Source: Eukaryota sp. TZLM1-RC
Taxonomy: Eukaryota > Metamonada: BaSk clade
Assembly: GCA_040285825.1 (NCBI GenBank)
Contig: JAUPSS010000010.1
Location: forward strand, 806,001 to 870,000
Reading direction: 5' to 3'
DNA: 64,000 nt
This document shows, in pieces, positions 30,449-41,285 of this stretch. The notes under the pieces are model-generated. The model was not told where the DNA came from. It ran no database searches and saw only the letters and a program-made list of their open reading frames with translations. A program made the position numbers and the translations under genes. Each line of letters starts with the position of its first letter. The stretch's first letter is position 1.

Positions 30449-31095
30449 TTATTGAGATAAAAAACCCATCTGGAATTCAATATCCTCCAAACAAGCGTCA
30501 CTATTACTAAACCTACTCACAGCATTACGTTCATATTCTACACCAATAGCTAAAGGTGCCTTTGAAATCATTGTTGGAATAGATTTGAAAATGCAAAAAA
30601 CAATTCTATTTAACCAGAAAGTGGAGTTCATGGTTTTACCAGACCTATTTGGTAACACTTTTTGGAAATTTTCAAAAACGTGCAACCCTGAAGGTCCAAT
30701 ATTGCCAAAAAGAGAAATTGCCAACGGCACAAACTGATATTTCACATGTTCCACTCTACCTAACTGTGCCCAAAGGTTCTTCATATTTTTTATCTTCTTT
30801 TTTTCAGCGTTAGATAACGGCGAATCAGCAGAATACACTAAACGAGCAGCAGAATTTTTGCAAACATCAACTGAGACAACATCTACAACATTGAGAACAC
30901 CATCGATCCCTGGAGCTCCTAAATCTGCCCTTCTTTTACCAAAGGAATCATCAGTTTGATCTGAAGACAGCTTACGTATTAATGGCTCAATAAATGCCTC
31001 TATATTGAAACTTTTGCACATGGCATATAATTGATCACGAACTGAGTCATGAACAATTGAGCGATAAGTTATAAAATTCTTACAGTTTAAAAAAT
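30449..31095 (-). mobile_element. Retrotransposon C-terminal fragment (family I), minus strand
   Basis: An open frame of 190 codons (31021-30449), extended upstream to about 31095, encodes ITYRSIVHDSVRDQLYAMCK, GKRRADLGAPGIDGVLNVVD, VEHVKYQFVPLAISLFGNIG and CLEDIEFQMGFLSQ. It carries no stops. Together with the plus copy at 30090-30405 it forms a tail-to-tail pair. Confidence 0.88.
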
Positions 31096-31096
31096 T

Positions 31097-31565
31097 CCTT
31101 CAAAATGGAATCCTTTTTAGAACAATTCATTTCAAATTTAGCAGATGAAGCTTACAGAATTCTTTTTGGTAATAGCTGCGGTGATGTGTAAGTTTCAGGT
31201 CTTGATGGATCAATGTACATTATTGACGTCAGATCTACTGATGTATCAAACAGCTCAAATGAAAAAGTGGCACCTAATTTATAATTCACCTTTACATAAA
31301 GTTGAAGAAGCCAAAATTATCATGTATGCTGAAAATATCAATAATTTGAATTCCAACTCACATACTCAATACCTTCCTTGTCCTTTTGTTTTTTCTTTAT
31401 TTGGAACGTTGTGTAAAATTGCATTATCTTATATGCACGATTTTTTGTCTATTGTCAAAAACAGAACCGGAAAAACATTTGATCAAACCTTTTGGCAAAA
31501 TAGAATTGTTTTTTCTTTTTTTAACGGAATGCATAGCCTTGTTTCTAGCTCGTTGTTATCATAAA
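31097..31565 (+). mobile_element. Retrotransposon C-terminal fragment (family III)
   Basis: Encodes a first piece starting MESFLEQFISNLADEAY, then SGLDGSMYIIDVRSTDV (endonuclease-type block), YLPCPFVFSLFGTLCKIAL, NRTGKTFDQTFWQNRIVFSF and HSLVSSSLLS-stop. Diverged from families I and II but with the same domain order. Confidence 0.8.
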
Positions 31566-31815
31566 GCTTCTCTAATTTGATTGAAAAACCGAATTAATCT
31601 ATTAATAATGGCAAATTGAATTTTTAAAGCGCCATATAAAAATATCAAATCTTTTCATTGTTTTTCCTCGAACCATTTTTTGGAAATCATTCAAAAAAGT
31701 TCCTGCTTCTACTGATAGTGTTCTGTTCATTGAAAATGGGAAACCAATAAAACAAGTGGTCTGTTTCTATCAGCATTAGCTTCTTCGTTATCTTTGTCGT
31801 GGTAGCTGTGGAATT
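31566..31815 (-). mobile_element. Retrotransposon 3' fragment (family II), minus strand
   Basis: The minus strand encodes the C-terminal segment (EEANADRNRPLV, then SVEAGTFLNDFQKMV and KTMKRFDIFLWRF) with frameshifts, and ends near 31566 without the usual 3' UTR. Confidence 0.8.
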
Positions 31816-32197
31816 TGGGCAAATATATCTTTAGTATTTAACAATTTCGTTTGAATAAAAAAACTATAACGACATTTTAGTATATTTTCATTATTTTAAG
31901 CTTTGTCTCGTTAGCTCAGTTCTGAATGATTTTACTAAGCTTAATAACAGCCAACTAGTGAGCAGAATTGAATGATGGTAATCTCACACCATCTAGATCC
32001 AGATTAATAAGGTTGAAGGTATTTTTTTGTAGATTTCATTTGAATTTTACCATACGATTGTTCACAACATCAAATCTTTTTTTAAACAAGAATATCAAGA
32101 AAAATGCCCGAATATATGGTAAAATTAATAATTTATTCAAAAAACAAATAAAATAAAATACATTCAAGATGTTGAAAAACATCCAAAAAAGGTTAAT
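31816..32197. other. Intergenic, no gene seen
   Basis: AT-rich spacer before the 3' end of the cyclin-like gene; nothing recognised. Confidence 0.5.
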
Positions 32198-32217
32198 CAA
32201 CCACCAAAAGCCACCTT

Positions 32218-32898
32218 TTAAGACCGACTGAGGTACTTATGTAAGGATTGGGGTGAACCATCAGATTTCTTGGGGGTAACAGGAGGAGCTTCTTCTTCAA
32301 ACAGACATGAGTAATCAGAAACTTGCCTAAACAAATGAACAAAGTCTACCAAATCAAGTTCAGAAGAATAATCAGACATTAGAAAATCGGTACTGATTTG
32401 GAATTTCTCAAAAGCAACCATTGAGAGAGCCAAAGCAAACGCTAGAGAGTCATGATGTATATGATCGACAAGAGCTACATGACAACCAAGTTTAACAGCG
32501 TTTTGGATTAATGAAGTTGATTGAAATTGAGTTAAAACACCTTGGGAAAAGCAATCATTCGCAATGGTGATGATCTTCTCAGTGATAGAGTGATCAATTC
32601 TGTGGACAGACGCTATAAAGAGACTCTTTTCAACAATTTCATCAAATGAATCACCTTTTAGTAACAATGATTGAAATCGACCAGCAAAATCAGCAAGATC
32701 GAGTTGAGCCACACAACTTTGTTTCAAGGACAATATAAGTGAATATGAGCAAGCTTCAAACCCTGTGAGAGCTGGCTCCAAGACCTGCAATAGATCGAGA
32801 TAGTAAACTGCATCTAAAAAAACGCTGGAAGACACCTGAGTAGTTGCTATAGCCTTAGAAATCCAATCTACACATTGAGGACGCATTGAGGAAACCAT
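32218..32898 (-). CDS. Divergent cyclin-like protein
   Basis: 226 aa from ATG 32898. The N-terminal part follows the cyclin box pattern: MRPQCVDWISKAIA (compare MR...DWL), VSSSVFLDAVYYLDLLQ (helix with the YLD motif), and TGFEACSYSLILSLKQS (third helix), then further helices to about residue 195. The tail PPVTPKKSDGSP has minimal TP and SP sites. The frame is open for a few codons above the ATG with an acceptor-like AG, so an upstream exon is possible. The cyclin class cannot be assigned, and partner kinase is unknown. First host gene to the right of the retrotransposon cluster. Confidence 0.6.
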   Translation of the reverse strand: MVSSMRPQCVDWISKAIATTQVSSSVFLDAVYYLDLLQVLEPALTGFEACSYSLILSLKQSCVAQLDLADFAGRFQSLLLKGDSFDEIVEKSLFIASVHRIDHSITEKIITIANDCFSQGVLTQFQSTSLIQNAVKLGCHVALVDHIHHDSLAFALALSMVAFEKFQISTDFLMSDYSSELDLVDFVHLFRQVSDYSCLFEEEAPPVTPKKSDGSPQSLHKYLSRS

Positions 32899-33668
32899 TG
32901 AATACTGTCCCAATTGGAGGTCGATTTGTTTTGGTTAACGTGATCGAAATTGTCTTGTCAAGAAAAAATGTCGTGTTGATTCTCCTGTGTCTGGATATTC
33001 CAAGTATGCTCATGTCACATGATTCTCAACTGATCTGATCAGTAAACGGACAATAAAAGTGTCAAAATCAATACCGACTTTTGTCGCAAGAATTGTGAAC
33101 TAATTTGGAGTTATTGAACTTTTGTTGTGCAGGAAGATAATCCTTTGCTGGTATTCTGTAAATTCTCTTGGTTGCACCACTAACATTCTTCAAGAGATTA
33201 TATAATTCTACCAAGTCGTCTTTTGGCAGATCAACTCCGAAAGCCCAATTACTGTTGTTATTTTTTTGATATTTTTCAAACAGTAACCAAACTAGTGGAA
33301 ATTAATCCAGATGAATCTGAAGCAGTATTGCTGTAAATTTGAAACCAAAAGTAAGGTGCTGGGTTAAAGAAACTTTTGCTATTTGAAAGAGAATTGGAGG
33401 CATTTATTACTTTCACATGGGCACATGAATACTTGCTGAAGTTTATTGATAGTTTTAATTATACTTTGATAAATGACTCTATAAACTTTGAAAAAATTTG
33501 GGAATTTTTCCTTTGACCAAAAGTTTTAAATACCATACATTGTTTAAGCAAATTTTAACTAATTATATATATTAAATCTTATAATTCATACGTTACAATT
33601 ACCAAACAACCTGATAATATAATCATTCAGCTTGTCAACAACAACTTAAATACAAATAAAATTAATAT
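32899..33668. other. Intergenic between cyclin-like and Cys-rich genes
   Basis: Upstream region of the cyclin-like gene and 3' flank of the Cys-rich gene. No other gene, repeat or RNA recognised. Confidence 0.5.
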
Positions 33669-36653
33669 TTACAACAACAACACAATTAAAACACTAAAAG
33701 CAACAAAACCCAAGCTCAGAGTATTTCCTACAGCTGAGGATTCTACTACCAACGGACAATCCCCAATGCTTTTGGCACATTCACCACTCTTACAAAGATA
33801 GGGGGTGCTTCCAAAACATTTAGCATTATCGACATCACTTTCCTTTGCAAAGAGGTAAATACCTGGTTCATTAGCTTTGGCAGTCAAAAACTGACCATCA
33901 TAACTGACATCTGACGTGTGGCAGCGTAATGATGACGTGTCATTTTGAGATGATGATGAATCTTTTTTAACTAAACAATAGTCTGATGCTGGGCCGTTCA
34001 AACCAGAAGGAGCAATCAAGGAAAGTTCAAAATCAGCAGATTGACGACTTCTGACTTCCTCTAACGCTTCCACCTTTACTACTGGTGTGGCAATGATTCC
34101 AACATCACCAACAGCCTCCCGTACTTCCGAGTCATCAATAGTGCAGAGAGAAAGAGGAGCAGGAACACCATTTCTTCCAACTAGAGCATTAGAACCTGCT
34201 GAAAACTTACCCAAGCCTACTTCAGAATCGTAAAGGGAGAGAATATCAACATCAACATTCTCAAAAGCTCCTCTAATCAAGTCCAAACACATTGATTTCA
34301 GAGTGAAAGGGGCTGGTTTATCACATTCTATATGGTTGTTTACGCAATTGCCATCAATGCACTGAAATATCCCTTCTTCCTCGTCCCTACACCTTCCCAC
34401 ACAGTCTTCTTGGGTCAAAACACATCTTCCATCAGGACAGAACACAGGAAACTCCAGACCACAACCGTTGACATCAGGACAGACTTCCCGGCACCTTCCA
34501 TCGGCACACCTTTCTTCACCATCCTCACACTCATCGTCTACATCATCACAGGGTTTGTTCATGGGGACGCAATTACCATCAGGACAGCGTTTGTTGAGAT
34601 CAAAAGGACATGTTGGGACAGCATCGCATTTGGTAATATCTGATTTGCATGATCCATCACTGCACAAAACCTGATCAGAACTGCATTGGTAGTCCTTCAT
34701 GCAATCGCTTGGTGAACGTCCACAACTACCATCAGCACAGGTGAAAGCATGTTCTCCTCTACATGAACCAGTGCCTCCATCCCAGCGACCTCCCCATCCA
34801 GGTCCAAATGGGTCAGAATCATCAAGACTGATGACGTCATCATCCTCACCAGGTAAATATTCATTCATCCAACCAGAACCTTCATCGAATTCGACCCAAC
34901 CCTCACCATTGCGTCCATTGGTGGAGTATCTTCCATTAGAAATACCACTACCTCCGCCACTGCCACCACTACCACCACCAAAGCAGTGTTCAGGATTGGT
35001 CACACAAGCAGAATTGCAGTACAATGTACCTGGAGGACATCTGAGAGGACATTCTTCAAAGCTAGAAGCACAAGAACCACCAGGACAACGAACAAAGCCA
35101 GAAGGACATGGTGAAAGCGTTGAACAATGTTCAAGGTCAAAGGTGTAATCATCGCAGACAACCACGTCGCCACCATCCCTTTCTGGACAAATCAACACAA
35201 GTGGACAGTCAGCAACATTAGCAACGCAGTCACCAGATTTGCATTGATAGGGCAAATCTTTACTACAAGCACCACTATCACAGCTGCTTTTGCATTCACC
35301 ATTACTGCAAAGCAAAGTGCCTTCAGGGCATGACACAGTGCTGTGTTGGCAGTCTGACACGTCAGCAACACAATCACCATTAGCACATCTATGGGGATTA
35401 TCATAAGGACAACCGTTACTATTTTTACAATCAGCCTCAGTTTCTGCACATTGACCATCATTGCACCTAAAACGTTTAGTATAGGGACAGCCATTACAAA
35501 GCCTTCTTGTTCCAGGATTGTAATGACCTCCTCCCCCACTGCCGCCTCCTCCTCCACCAGACACACAGTCATCTGGATCTGTTACACAGGCACCTCCGCT
35601 ACACCGATAATAACCATCAGGACAGGAAGAAGATGATCGATTGCAATCTTCGGGATCAATTACACATCTACCATTACTACATCTAAACCAGCCATCTGGA
35701 CAATTATTGTGCCTACCTGTGTTGTTTTTCTCCTCAATACTTCTACAGATACCGTCGTCCCATCGGTCATCTTCACCACAGGGACATGGGAGTATTGCTG
35801 GACAGTGTTCAGGCTTCTCCACACACTTTCCATTCGAGCACAGCCAAGGAAGCTCCCAGTGACAATAAGCATCTATGTGCTCTTGAGGAAAAGGTTCCGG
35901 GCACTTGATAACATTATCAACACATTCTCCAGTTAAACATTTGATAGGAGCTCGTGAATCCATGCATCGATAAGGAAGAGGGCAAAGTTGGGGGTCAGAA
36001 ACACATTGACCTGTCTCGCATAGTATTGACCTATCGACAGGACAACCATTGGGGAGTGGACAATCGAGCTGAGGATCAAAATCATCATGTACAGGCACAC
36101 AGAAACCATTACACAAATGATGGTCCTCATCACATTCTTTTTCATGACCTTCACAGTCCTCTTCTTCCCTAACACAAGCTCCATCGGGGCACTTAATGGG
36201 ACGCCATGGCTCACAAAAGGTTTCTCTGTGAGGACAAAGCTCGATGTCAGCCCGGCATTCAATCGTCATTGTGGTAAGTTCATTGCCCCAGCGTTTAGTG
36301 GCATTTGGACAACGGAAGGAAGCATCAACAGGACAAGGACAATCCCAAAAGTCTGCAGCGCAGGATTGGTCTGGACAACGGTAGGGTGTGGAGCTTGGGC
36401 AATTGTGAAGAGTACAATCTTCTAGGCATTTCACACATGTACCATCACTACAGACAATGGAATGATCGGCTGGACAAGATGTGGGTGGACATTGTTCTAC
36501 AGCTAAGAGGCAAGACCCATCTGGACAAGGAGCGATGGAGTAAGTGATATCATCATCTAAGCAATGGTTTGCGAATAACGGAACCACAAGGAACAGTAAA
36601 CAATAATAGAGGGTATGAGTCATTGATGATGTAGAGAATAAATTCTTTTTCAT
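33669..36653 (-). CDS. Secreted Cys-rich repeat surface protein, probably GPI-anchored
   Basis: 994 aa in one exon from ATG 36653. Signal peptide about 1-28 (YYCLLFLVVPLFA). More than twenty repeats of the type C-P-x-G-x-C-V-x(4-6)-C fill residues 30-790, some as CPDGSC..., CSNGRCV or CADGRCR, similar to short Cys-rich repeats of protist surface proteins. Two glycine-rich spacers (GGGGGGSGGGG at about 370 and GGSGGGSG near 560) and an acidic linker split them. A non-repetitive domain of about 150 residues follows (from about 800), with further Cys. The last 22 residues are hydrophobic to the stop (SLGFVAFSVLIVLLL) after SSAVGN, as for a GPI signal. GC is higher than around it. Role unknown; adhesion or prey contact is a guess. 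Confidence 0.85.
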   Translation of the reverse strand: MKKNLFSTSSMTHTLYYCLLFLVVPLFANHCLDDDITYSIAPCPDGSCLLAVEQCPPTSCPADHSIVCSDGTCVKCLEDCTLHNCPSSTPYRCPDQSCAADFWDCPCPVDASFRCPNATKRWGNELTTMTIECRADIELCPHRETFCEPWRPIKCPDGACVREEEDCEGHEKECDEDHHLCNGFCVPVHDDFDPQLDCPLPNGCPVDRSILCETGQCVSDPQLCPLPYRCMDSRAPIKCLTGECVDNVIKCPEPFPQEHIDAYCHWELPWLCSNGKCVEKPEHCPAILPCPCGEDDRWDDGICRSIEEKNNTGRHNNCPDGWFRCSNGRCVIDPEDCNRSSSSCPDGYYRCSGGACVTDPDDCVSGGGGGGSGGGGHYNPGTRRLCNGCPYTKRFRCNDGQCAETEADCKNSNGCPYDNPHRCANGDCVADVSDCQHSTVSCPEGTLLCSNGECKSSCDSGACSKDLPYQCKSGDCVANVADCPLVLICPERDGGDVVVCDDYTFDLEHCSTLSPCPSGFVRCPGGSCASSFEECPLRCPPGTLYCNSACVTNPEHCFGGGSGGSGGGSGISNGRYSTNGRNGEGWVEFDEGSGWMNEYLPGEDDDVISLDDSDPFGPGWGGRWDGGTGSCRGEHAFTCADGSCGRSPSDCMKDYQCSSDQVLCSDGSCKSDITKCDAVPTCPFDLNKRCPDGNCVPMNKPCDDVDDECEDGEERCADGRCREVCPDVNGCGLEFPVFCPDGRCVLTQEDCVGRCRDEEEGIFQCIDGNCVNNHIECDKPAPFTLKSMCLDLIRGAFENVDVDILSLYDSEVGLGKFSAGSNALVGRNGVPAPLSLCTIDDSEVREAVGDVGIIATPVVKVEALEEVRSRQSADFELSLIAPSGLNGPASDYCLVKKDSSSSQNDTSSLRCHTSDVSYDGQFLTAKANEPGIYLFAKESDVDNAKCFGSTPYLCKSGECAKSIGDCPLVVESSAVGNTLSLGFVAFSVLIVLLL

Positions 36654-37436
36654 TGGTCTGAAAATAAAGGTGGCGGAATGAATTTAATAAATGAAAACTG
36701 TACCCCAGATTAATGTACAATGCCAAATGCTGTGCTTATAATCGATACAGTAATTTACTCAAATTGAATGACAATAAAGCGTCTTGAAACGATTCATGTT
36801 TGTTGTCAAATTGAACTTCACCATTTCCAGTGCAAAATAATCCATAGTGATTTGTTGATACATTGATTAGTCTGGTTGAGACTAATTAAGAACAGCTAAA
36901 TTTTCTTCAATTGTAATGAGTCATGAACAGACTAAACGAACTTTTTGGTATCAGAAAACTTCTGTCTATACCAGACCATTTACAATGATAACATCAATAT
37001 TTGCCGCTGGAACATCAATTTTCTTGATGAAGCTGACCGCTTGGGTCTGCGTTAAGTTAATTTTGTTGATGAACAATTGCTTGTTGTTTTATTGTTGCAA
37101 TAAAAAAAGACTATGGGTTGTTTCTTTCTTTTCAGCTCAATAGATACCTATCATAAAAGCAAACGAGTGAACTTTTATTACTTTTATTTTTTTTTTATTT
37201 TTTTTTATTTTTTAATGAGTTTCGATCCGTGAGATGTTGAATAAGAACAAAATGATAAACTCAACATTTAGCAGTCACTGTCCATACAATCCTTATAGAT
37301 AATTTAAAATAAATTTTGAGACACACAAGGATACAACATGCACACTGAGAATACAAACAAGCATGGTTTATTACATCATAAGAATTCATAACCACGCATC
37401 AAAAATGAAACTAGAATACGAAAATAAGCAAAATTT
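36654..37436. other. Intergenic with palindrome and T-rich tract
   Basis: Upstream region of the Cys-rich gene and 3' flank of the RCC1 gene. It contains the palindrome ATTAGTCT-GGTTG-AGACTAAT at 36866-36886, like that at 16.85 kb, and a T-rich low-complexity tract at about 37165-37216. No gene recognised. Confidence 0.6.
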
Positions 37437-39638
37437 CTAGGAAGCAAGTTCTTTGTTCTGATCTATATAGTGGCAAAAAAGAGGATTCAAACATGCGGAA
37501 TATTGAATCCACCATGGAAAACAAGATAATTCAACTAGATATTCACTCCTGATTAGTTTAACAGATTTAATTAAACCCTGATTAATAAGTTTTGTTGGGA
37601 AAAAAGGTGACTTTGACAGGCTGCGTTCGCGCGGTTCAACTAAGTGAACGAATCTCAAGGAAGGAAATTTCGCCTCAGTGATATACTTTGGTACTATGCC
37701 ATGAACGATCAATTCCTTCAATTTAGGTAAATGTATTCTAAGCGGAAAAGCCTTTTGTTTGTTCCACGCAACTACTTCCAATCTATTAATGGAATGAGTT
37801 AAAGGAATTTGTCCCATTGATATAGGATATGAAATGTGATGAGATAGCACCACCAACTCTTTCAGTGATGGGAGATCGTTTAAACATCTGATCAAAATAT
37901 TCGAGTTTTTCAATACTAACTTCACTAGTGAAGCAGGTAATTGATGCACAATCATTCCATAATCAAGCTCTAGACACTGAAGATTTGGTAAGTTTGTAAA
38001 GTTCATAATAATCCTATGAGGTCTCCATTGAGCCTTACCTGTGAGCTTAATATCCACAACATTTGGAAATAAAGTCAATAAACCTGCATCAAAACGAATT
38101 CTATCAATGTAAATTTCAAGTTTACTAATTGTAGTATTAATTACTTTGGGACCATCAAATGCGGTGGATAAATGCAATTGTAAATCACAAAGATTATCAT
38201 TCAAATTTAAATCTTGAGGATCTTTGAGAAACATTTTCTTTGGAATCGGATGAGCTTCAAACACTTGATGAGCCAATTGAGCTACCCTTTTACTAATACC
38301 ACATTTGACGTAAAACCTTGCCCTAAGATATGAAAAATTGCCAACGAACTCCTCCAAATAATACAAATAATGAAAAAGGATCAACTTGATGAGATGTCTA
38401 AACAATCTACTTAGAGGTTGTTCCGAAGATTCAAAAGTGCTCAGTATTTCAGATCCAAATCCAGTGACTGGTTGTAGCTGCCCAATCAACTCAGCTGAAC
38501 CTAATTGGCCTGAATTTTTGAGTCCCGAGCCCCAAATAGTGCGCTCATTGTAAGCAAAAAGGAAGTCTTTAGCTATTGAAATACCTTTTACATCAGAGAA
38601 ACCACCAATGCAATGTGGCTTGTTGCAAAAACCATTAATACTGCCCAACTCTCCCCACACATAAACTTGGCCATTTTTATCAATAGCAGCATAAGTATTC
38701 GCGTAGCCTCTGTACCTACAAATATAAATTATATCACCTAACCCTTCAATTTTGATGGGCTCACCGATAATACAATCACTTCCTATGTTAAACTTCCAAA
38801 TTTCACCATTGAAATCAATGAAAAACATGTATTGGCTACTCCAACCAAGACTACTTACACTGTCAAACACAATGGAATTTTCCAATGGTTCGAAAGGAAT
38901 TGAGTGGTGATTTACTTCTAGCATAGTGCATCGATTATCATGATCACGCCAATAGAACATGTTGTTTTCCTTGTCAGTTGCTAGAAATGAATTACCATCA
39001 ACATTGAGATTATCAATATTATTTAAATCATTCATTACCTCAAATGATTTTCTGTCCCCCCATCTGACAACTTGACCTTCTTGGCTTATTGCAAATGAAC
39101 AGCGTTCACCACCATATACTTTCTTAACACTATAAGGAATGTTTATAAGGGTGATTGGAAGTGAACCACTACTTGACATGTTGATTTGATTATTGCCATT
39201 CCTACCCCATCCATATAACTTTCCATCAGAAGATAGGGCAAGAGAGTGGTCATAACCAGCTGAGATGGTGATTATGTCGTATAAAGGAAGTTTGATTGGT
39301 GATTTAATTGTTTTAGGCCCATTGTAAAAAACATGTCCAGAAACATTCCACCCCCAACCATAAACTTCACCAGAGTAGGTGAGCAGGAGGTGATGGTCTA
39401 TACCGCTCGAAATGGACTTTACCCCAATATCTTTGGGAGAGCAAAGATCGGCAGGGTGTGATGAATTTTGATGAAAAAGAGAGGGGTCACTTAATTCTGG
39501 TAGAGATGTGTGAAAGTCATCTGAAAGGTTCTGTGAGGACATGGTTTCGATTCTTTCTGGTTGATAAGCAAACGGAGTCCAACGAGATATAGGATCTGCA
39601 GGAGGATTTGTGGAACCTAGACTATCGTTGTTGTTCAT
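37437..39638 (-). CDS. RCC1-repeat protein with leucine-rich C-terminus
   Basis: 733 aa, single exon, ATG 39638. The N-terminal 90 residues are Ser/Pro/Asp-rich. Residues about 70-400 hold RCC1-type beta-propeller blades (SSGIDHHLLLTYSGEVYGWG, AGYDHSLALSSDGKLYGWG, AIDKNGQVYVWGELG, KNSGQLG). Residues about 400-470 are helical with a charged, basic core. The last 250 residues show leucine-rich repeats (LPNLQCLELD, LPASLVKLVLKN, LPSLKELVVLSH, LPKLKELIVHG). RCC1 propellers serve as GEFs or interaction platforms; this combination does not identify a substrate. No membrane segment. Confidence 0.85.
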   Translation of the reverse strand: MNNNDSLGSTNPPADPISRWTPFAYQPERIETMSSQNLSDDFHTSLPELSDPSLFHQNSSHPADLCSPKDIGVKSISSGIDHHLLLTYSGEVYGWGWNVSGHVFYNGPKTIKSPIKLPLYDIITISAGYDHSLALSSDGKLYGWGRNGNNQINMSSSGSLPITLINIPYSVKKVYGGERCSFAISQEGQVVRWGDRKSFEVMNDLNNIDNLNVDGNSFLATDKENNMFYWRDHDNRCTMLEVNHHSIPFEPLENSIVFDSVSSLGWSSQYMFFIDFNGEIWKFNIGSDCIIGEPIKIEGLGDIIYICRYRGYANTYAAIDKNGQVYVWGELGSINGFCNKPHCIGGFSDVKGISIAKDFLFAYNERTIWGSGLKNSGQLGSAELIGQLQPVTGFGSEILSTFESSEQPLSRLFRHLIKLILFHYLYYLEEFVGNFSYLRARFYVKCGISKRVAQLAHQVFEAHPIPKKMFLKDPQDLNLNDNLCDLQLHLSTAFDGPKVINTTISKLEIYIDRIRFDAGLLTLFPNVVDIKLTGKAQWRPHRIIMNFTNLPNLQCLELDYGMIVHQLPASLVKLVLKNSNILIRCLNDLPSLKELVVLSHHISYPISMGQIPLTHSINRLEVVAWNKQKAFPLRIHLPKLKELIVHGIVPKYITEAKFPSLRFVHLVEPRERSLSKSPFFPTKLINQGLIKSVKLIRSEYLVELSCFPWWIQYSACLNPLFCHYIDQNKELAS

Positions 39639-40264
39639 TGTAGTCGAAAATGGTGTAAAACTCTATTATTGATTCAAAATTGTCTAAAATTTGGTTCTCC
39701 CCAGAGTTGAAAAACAAAACTATCCTTTGACCAAAAATAGTCACCACCATATGGCTCAAACTAACAAAGTCGAAAATTCTGATAGTGGTTCCCTCATTGG
39801 TTGGAGTTGGTCCTCATTCGTTCGAATCACCTTGCCCTTCAATTCAGGTTATGCATACCTGCAAAGGTCCTGCTAAATGATTAATGATTTGATACGTTTA
39901 TATATTAATAGTGTAAAATTTTCCTAATAATGAACAGGAAATTCTTCCTAGGTCACAGGAAACCTTACGATTTTGTGTCAAAACATTACAACCAGATTCA
40001 ACAAGTTTTTCGAAGGTTAGGATTTTAGAGTAATTTTTGGCGCGACCTGAACATGAAAATTTTGCATTCGTTAATTTTCTGTGAGACCCTTTGAATATCT
40101 TCTTTTATATGGCAAAAGAAATATCACCAAAAAATAACAAATTACCACATGGGCAATTTTGGGCTTTTCACTAGTTTGATTCACATTAAATACAAAATTC
40201 TTTGTAATAACATGAGTTATTGTCGTTTGAAACACAGAAGATGTGTAGTAAAAAAGATAATAAT
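39639..40264. other. Intergenic, no gene supported
   Basis: Upstream region of the RCC1 gene. A 39691-39876 frame opens but shows no motif. Confidence 0.4.
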
Positions 40265-40880
40265 AAAATTTTCAATTAATGAATTTCGATTTTACTTTAT
40301 TATCGCAAGAAATGCAAGACTTTCATGTATTAGGGTGCTTTTGCTTAGAGATACACTGTCATTAAACAAGTTTGGTTCTGATGACTGAAGTGATAAATAC
40401 TTTGATTGGATTAATAACCTGAAATTATTGTTGATATTGTCTCCTGTAATGCTTTAATCGACACTGTGGCTCAAAGAAGGAAACTTAATGGTGTAAGTGC
40501 TCTTGAATTTAAGGCTAAAGAAAAACATAGAAAATATGACAAAGATATCGCGATTGTTTATACTAATAGAAACAGAAAACTTGTTTTATTGCTTTTCCAT
40601 TTTCCATAAACGGAAGACTATGAGTAGAAGCAGAAACATTTTTGAATGATTTCCAAATATTGGTTCAAAAAACAGCAATGAAGAAATTTGATGTCTGTTT
40701 ATGACACTCCTCGAATTCAATTTGCCACAATCAATAGATTGCCTCGGTTGTTCAATCAAATTATAGATGTTTCAGCGAGACAGCAAGTACATCAAGATTC
40801 TGTAGAGGAAGTCTTGGTTCAATGAATTTCTCCTCATTAGTTATGAGTTTATTTTGTAAAGTTTAGAAGTTTATTAAATA
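40265..40880 (+). mobile_element. Decayed retrotransposon 3' part (family II)
   Basis: Broken frames match ARNARLSCIRVLLLRDTLS, DWINNPEIIVDIVSC, LEFKAKEKHRKYDKDI and the final EEVLVQ, then the 3' UTR with CATTAGTTATGAG. Several stops and frameshifts. Confidence 0.8.
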
Positions 40881-41084
40881 TGTGTAGAATCGTAGCCAAC
40901 TCTCAATATATATTTAGATTAGTATACTCATTTAATTATATTCTAGTTATTGGTTATCAACTGATTGATTTTGGAAAAAAACAAGAAGCTGTGTTGGTGT
41001 TGATAAACGTATATGTTATAAATGGAAAATAAAGTGTCATTATTTTAATTCTTCGACTTTAAGCAACAAAATTGTCAGATATTA

Positions 41085-41285
41085 ACCAGTGTTCTTTGTC
41101 CTTCTATTTTTGATATTTAGCTCCCGTGGATCTGTTGGTAAAATATATTTGGATGATTTTGTTGAAATTGTAATAGAACGTACAGAAAGATCTTTTGATA
41201 AGGTGTCATTGATAACTATTGCCAAACTCAATTGTTTCTCTGTATTTAAAGGTATTGTTTCTTTATCGTACTTTGGTTTGTAAAT
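41085..41285 (+). mobile_element. Retrotransposon C-terminal scrap (family III)
   Basis: Encodes GSVGKIYLDDFVEIVIERTE, RSFDK and a diverged NCFSVFKGIVSLSYFGL, aligned to the RTGK...FW..R...F block of the other copies. Confidence 0.6.

Noticed and set aside
30090-31095. Twin-priming inversion of one retrotransposon insertion
   Set aside because: Twin priming yields a head-to-head junction with the 3' tail at an outer flank; here the pieces meet tail to tail.
34332-36547. Many plus-strand frames opposite the Cys-rich gene
   Set aside because: Antisense shadows caused by the GC-rich, repeat-biased coding strand; no own start context or motifs.
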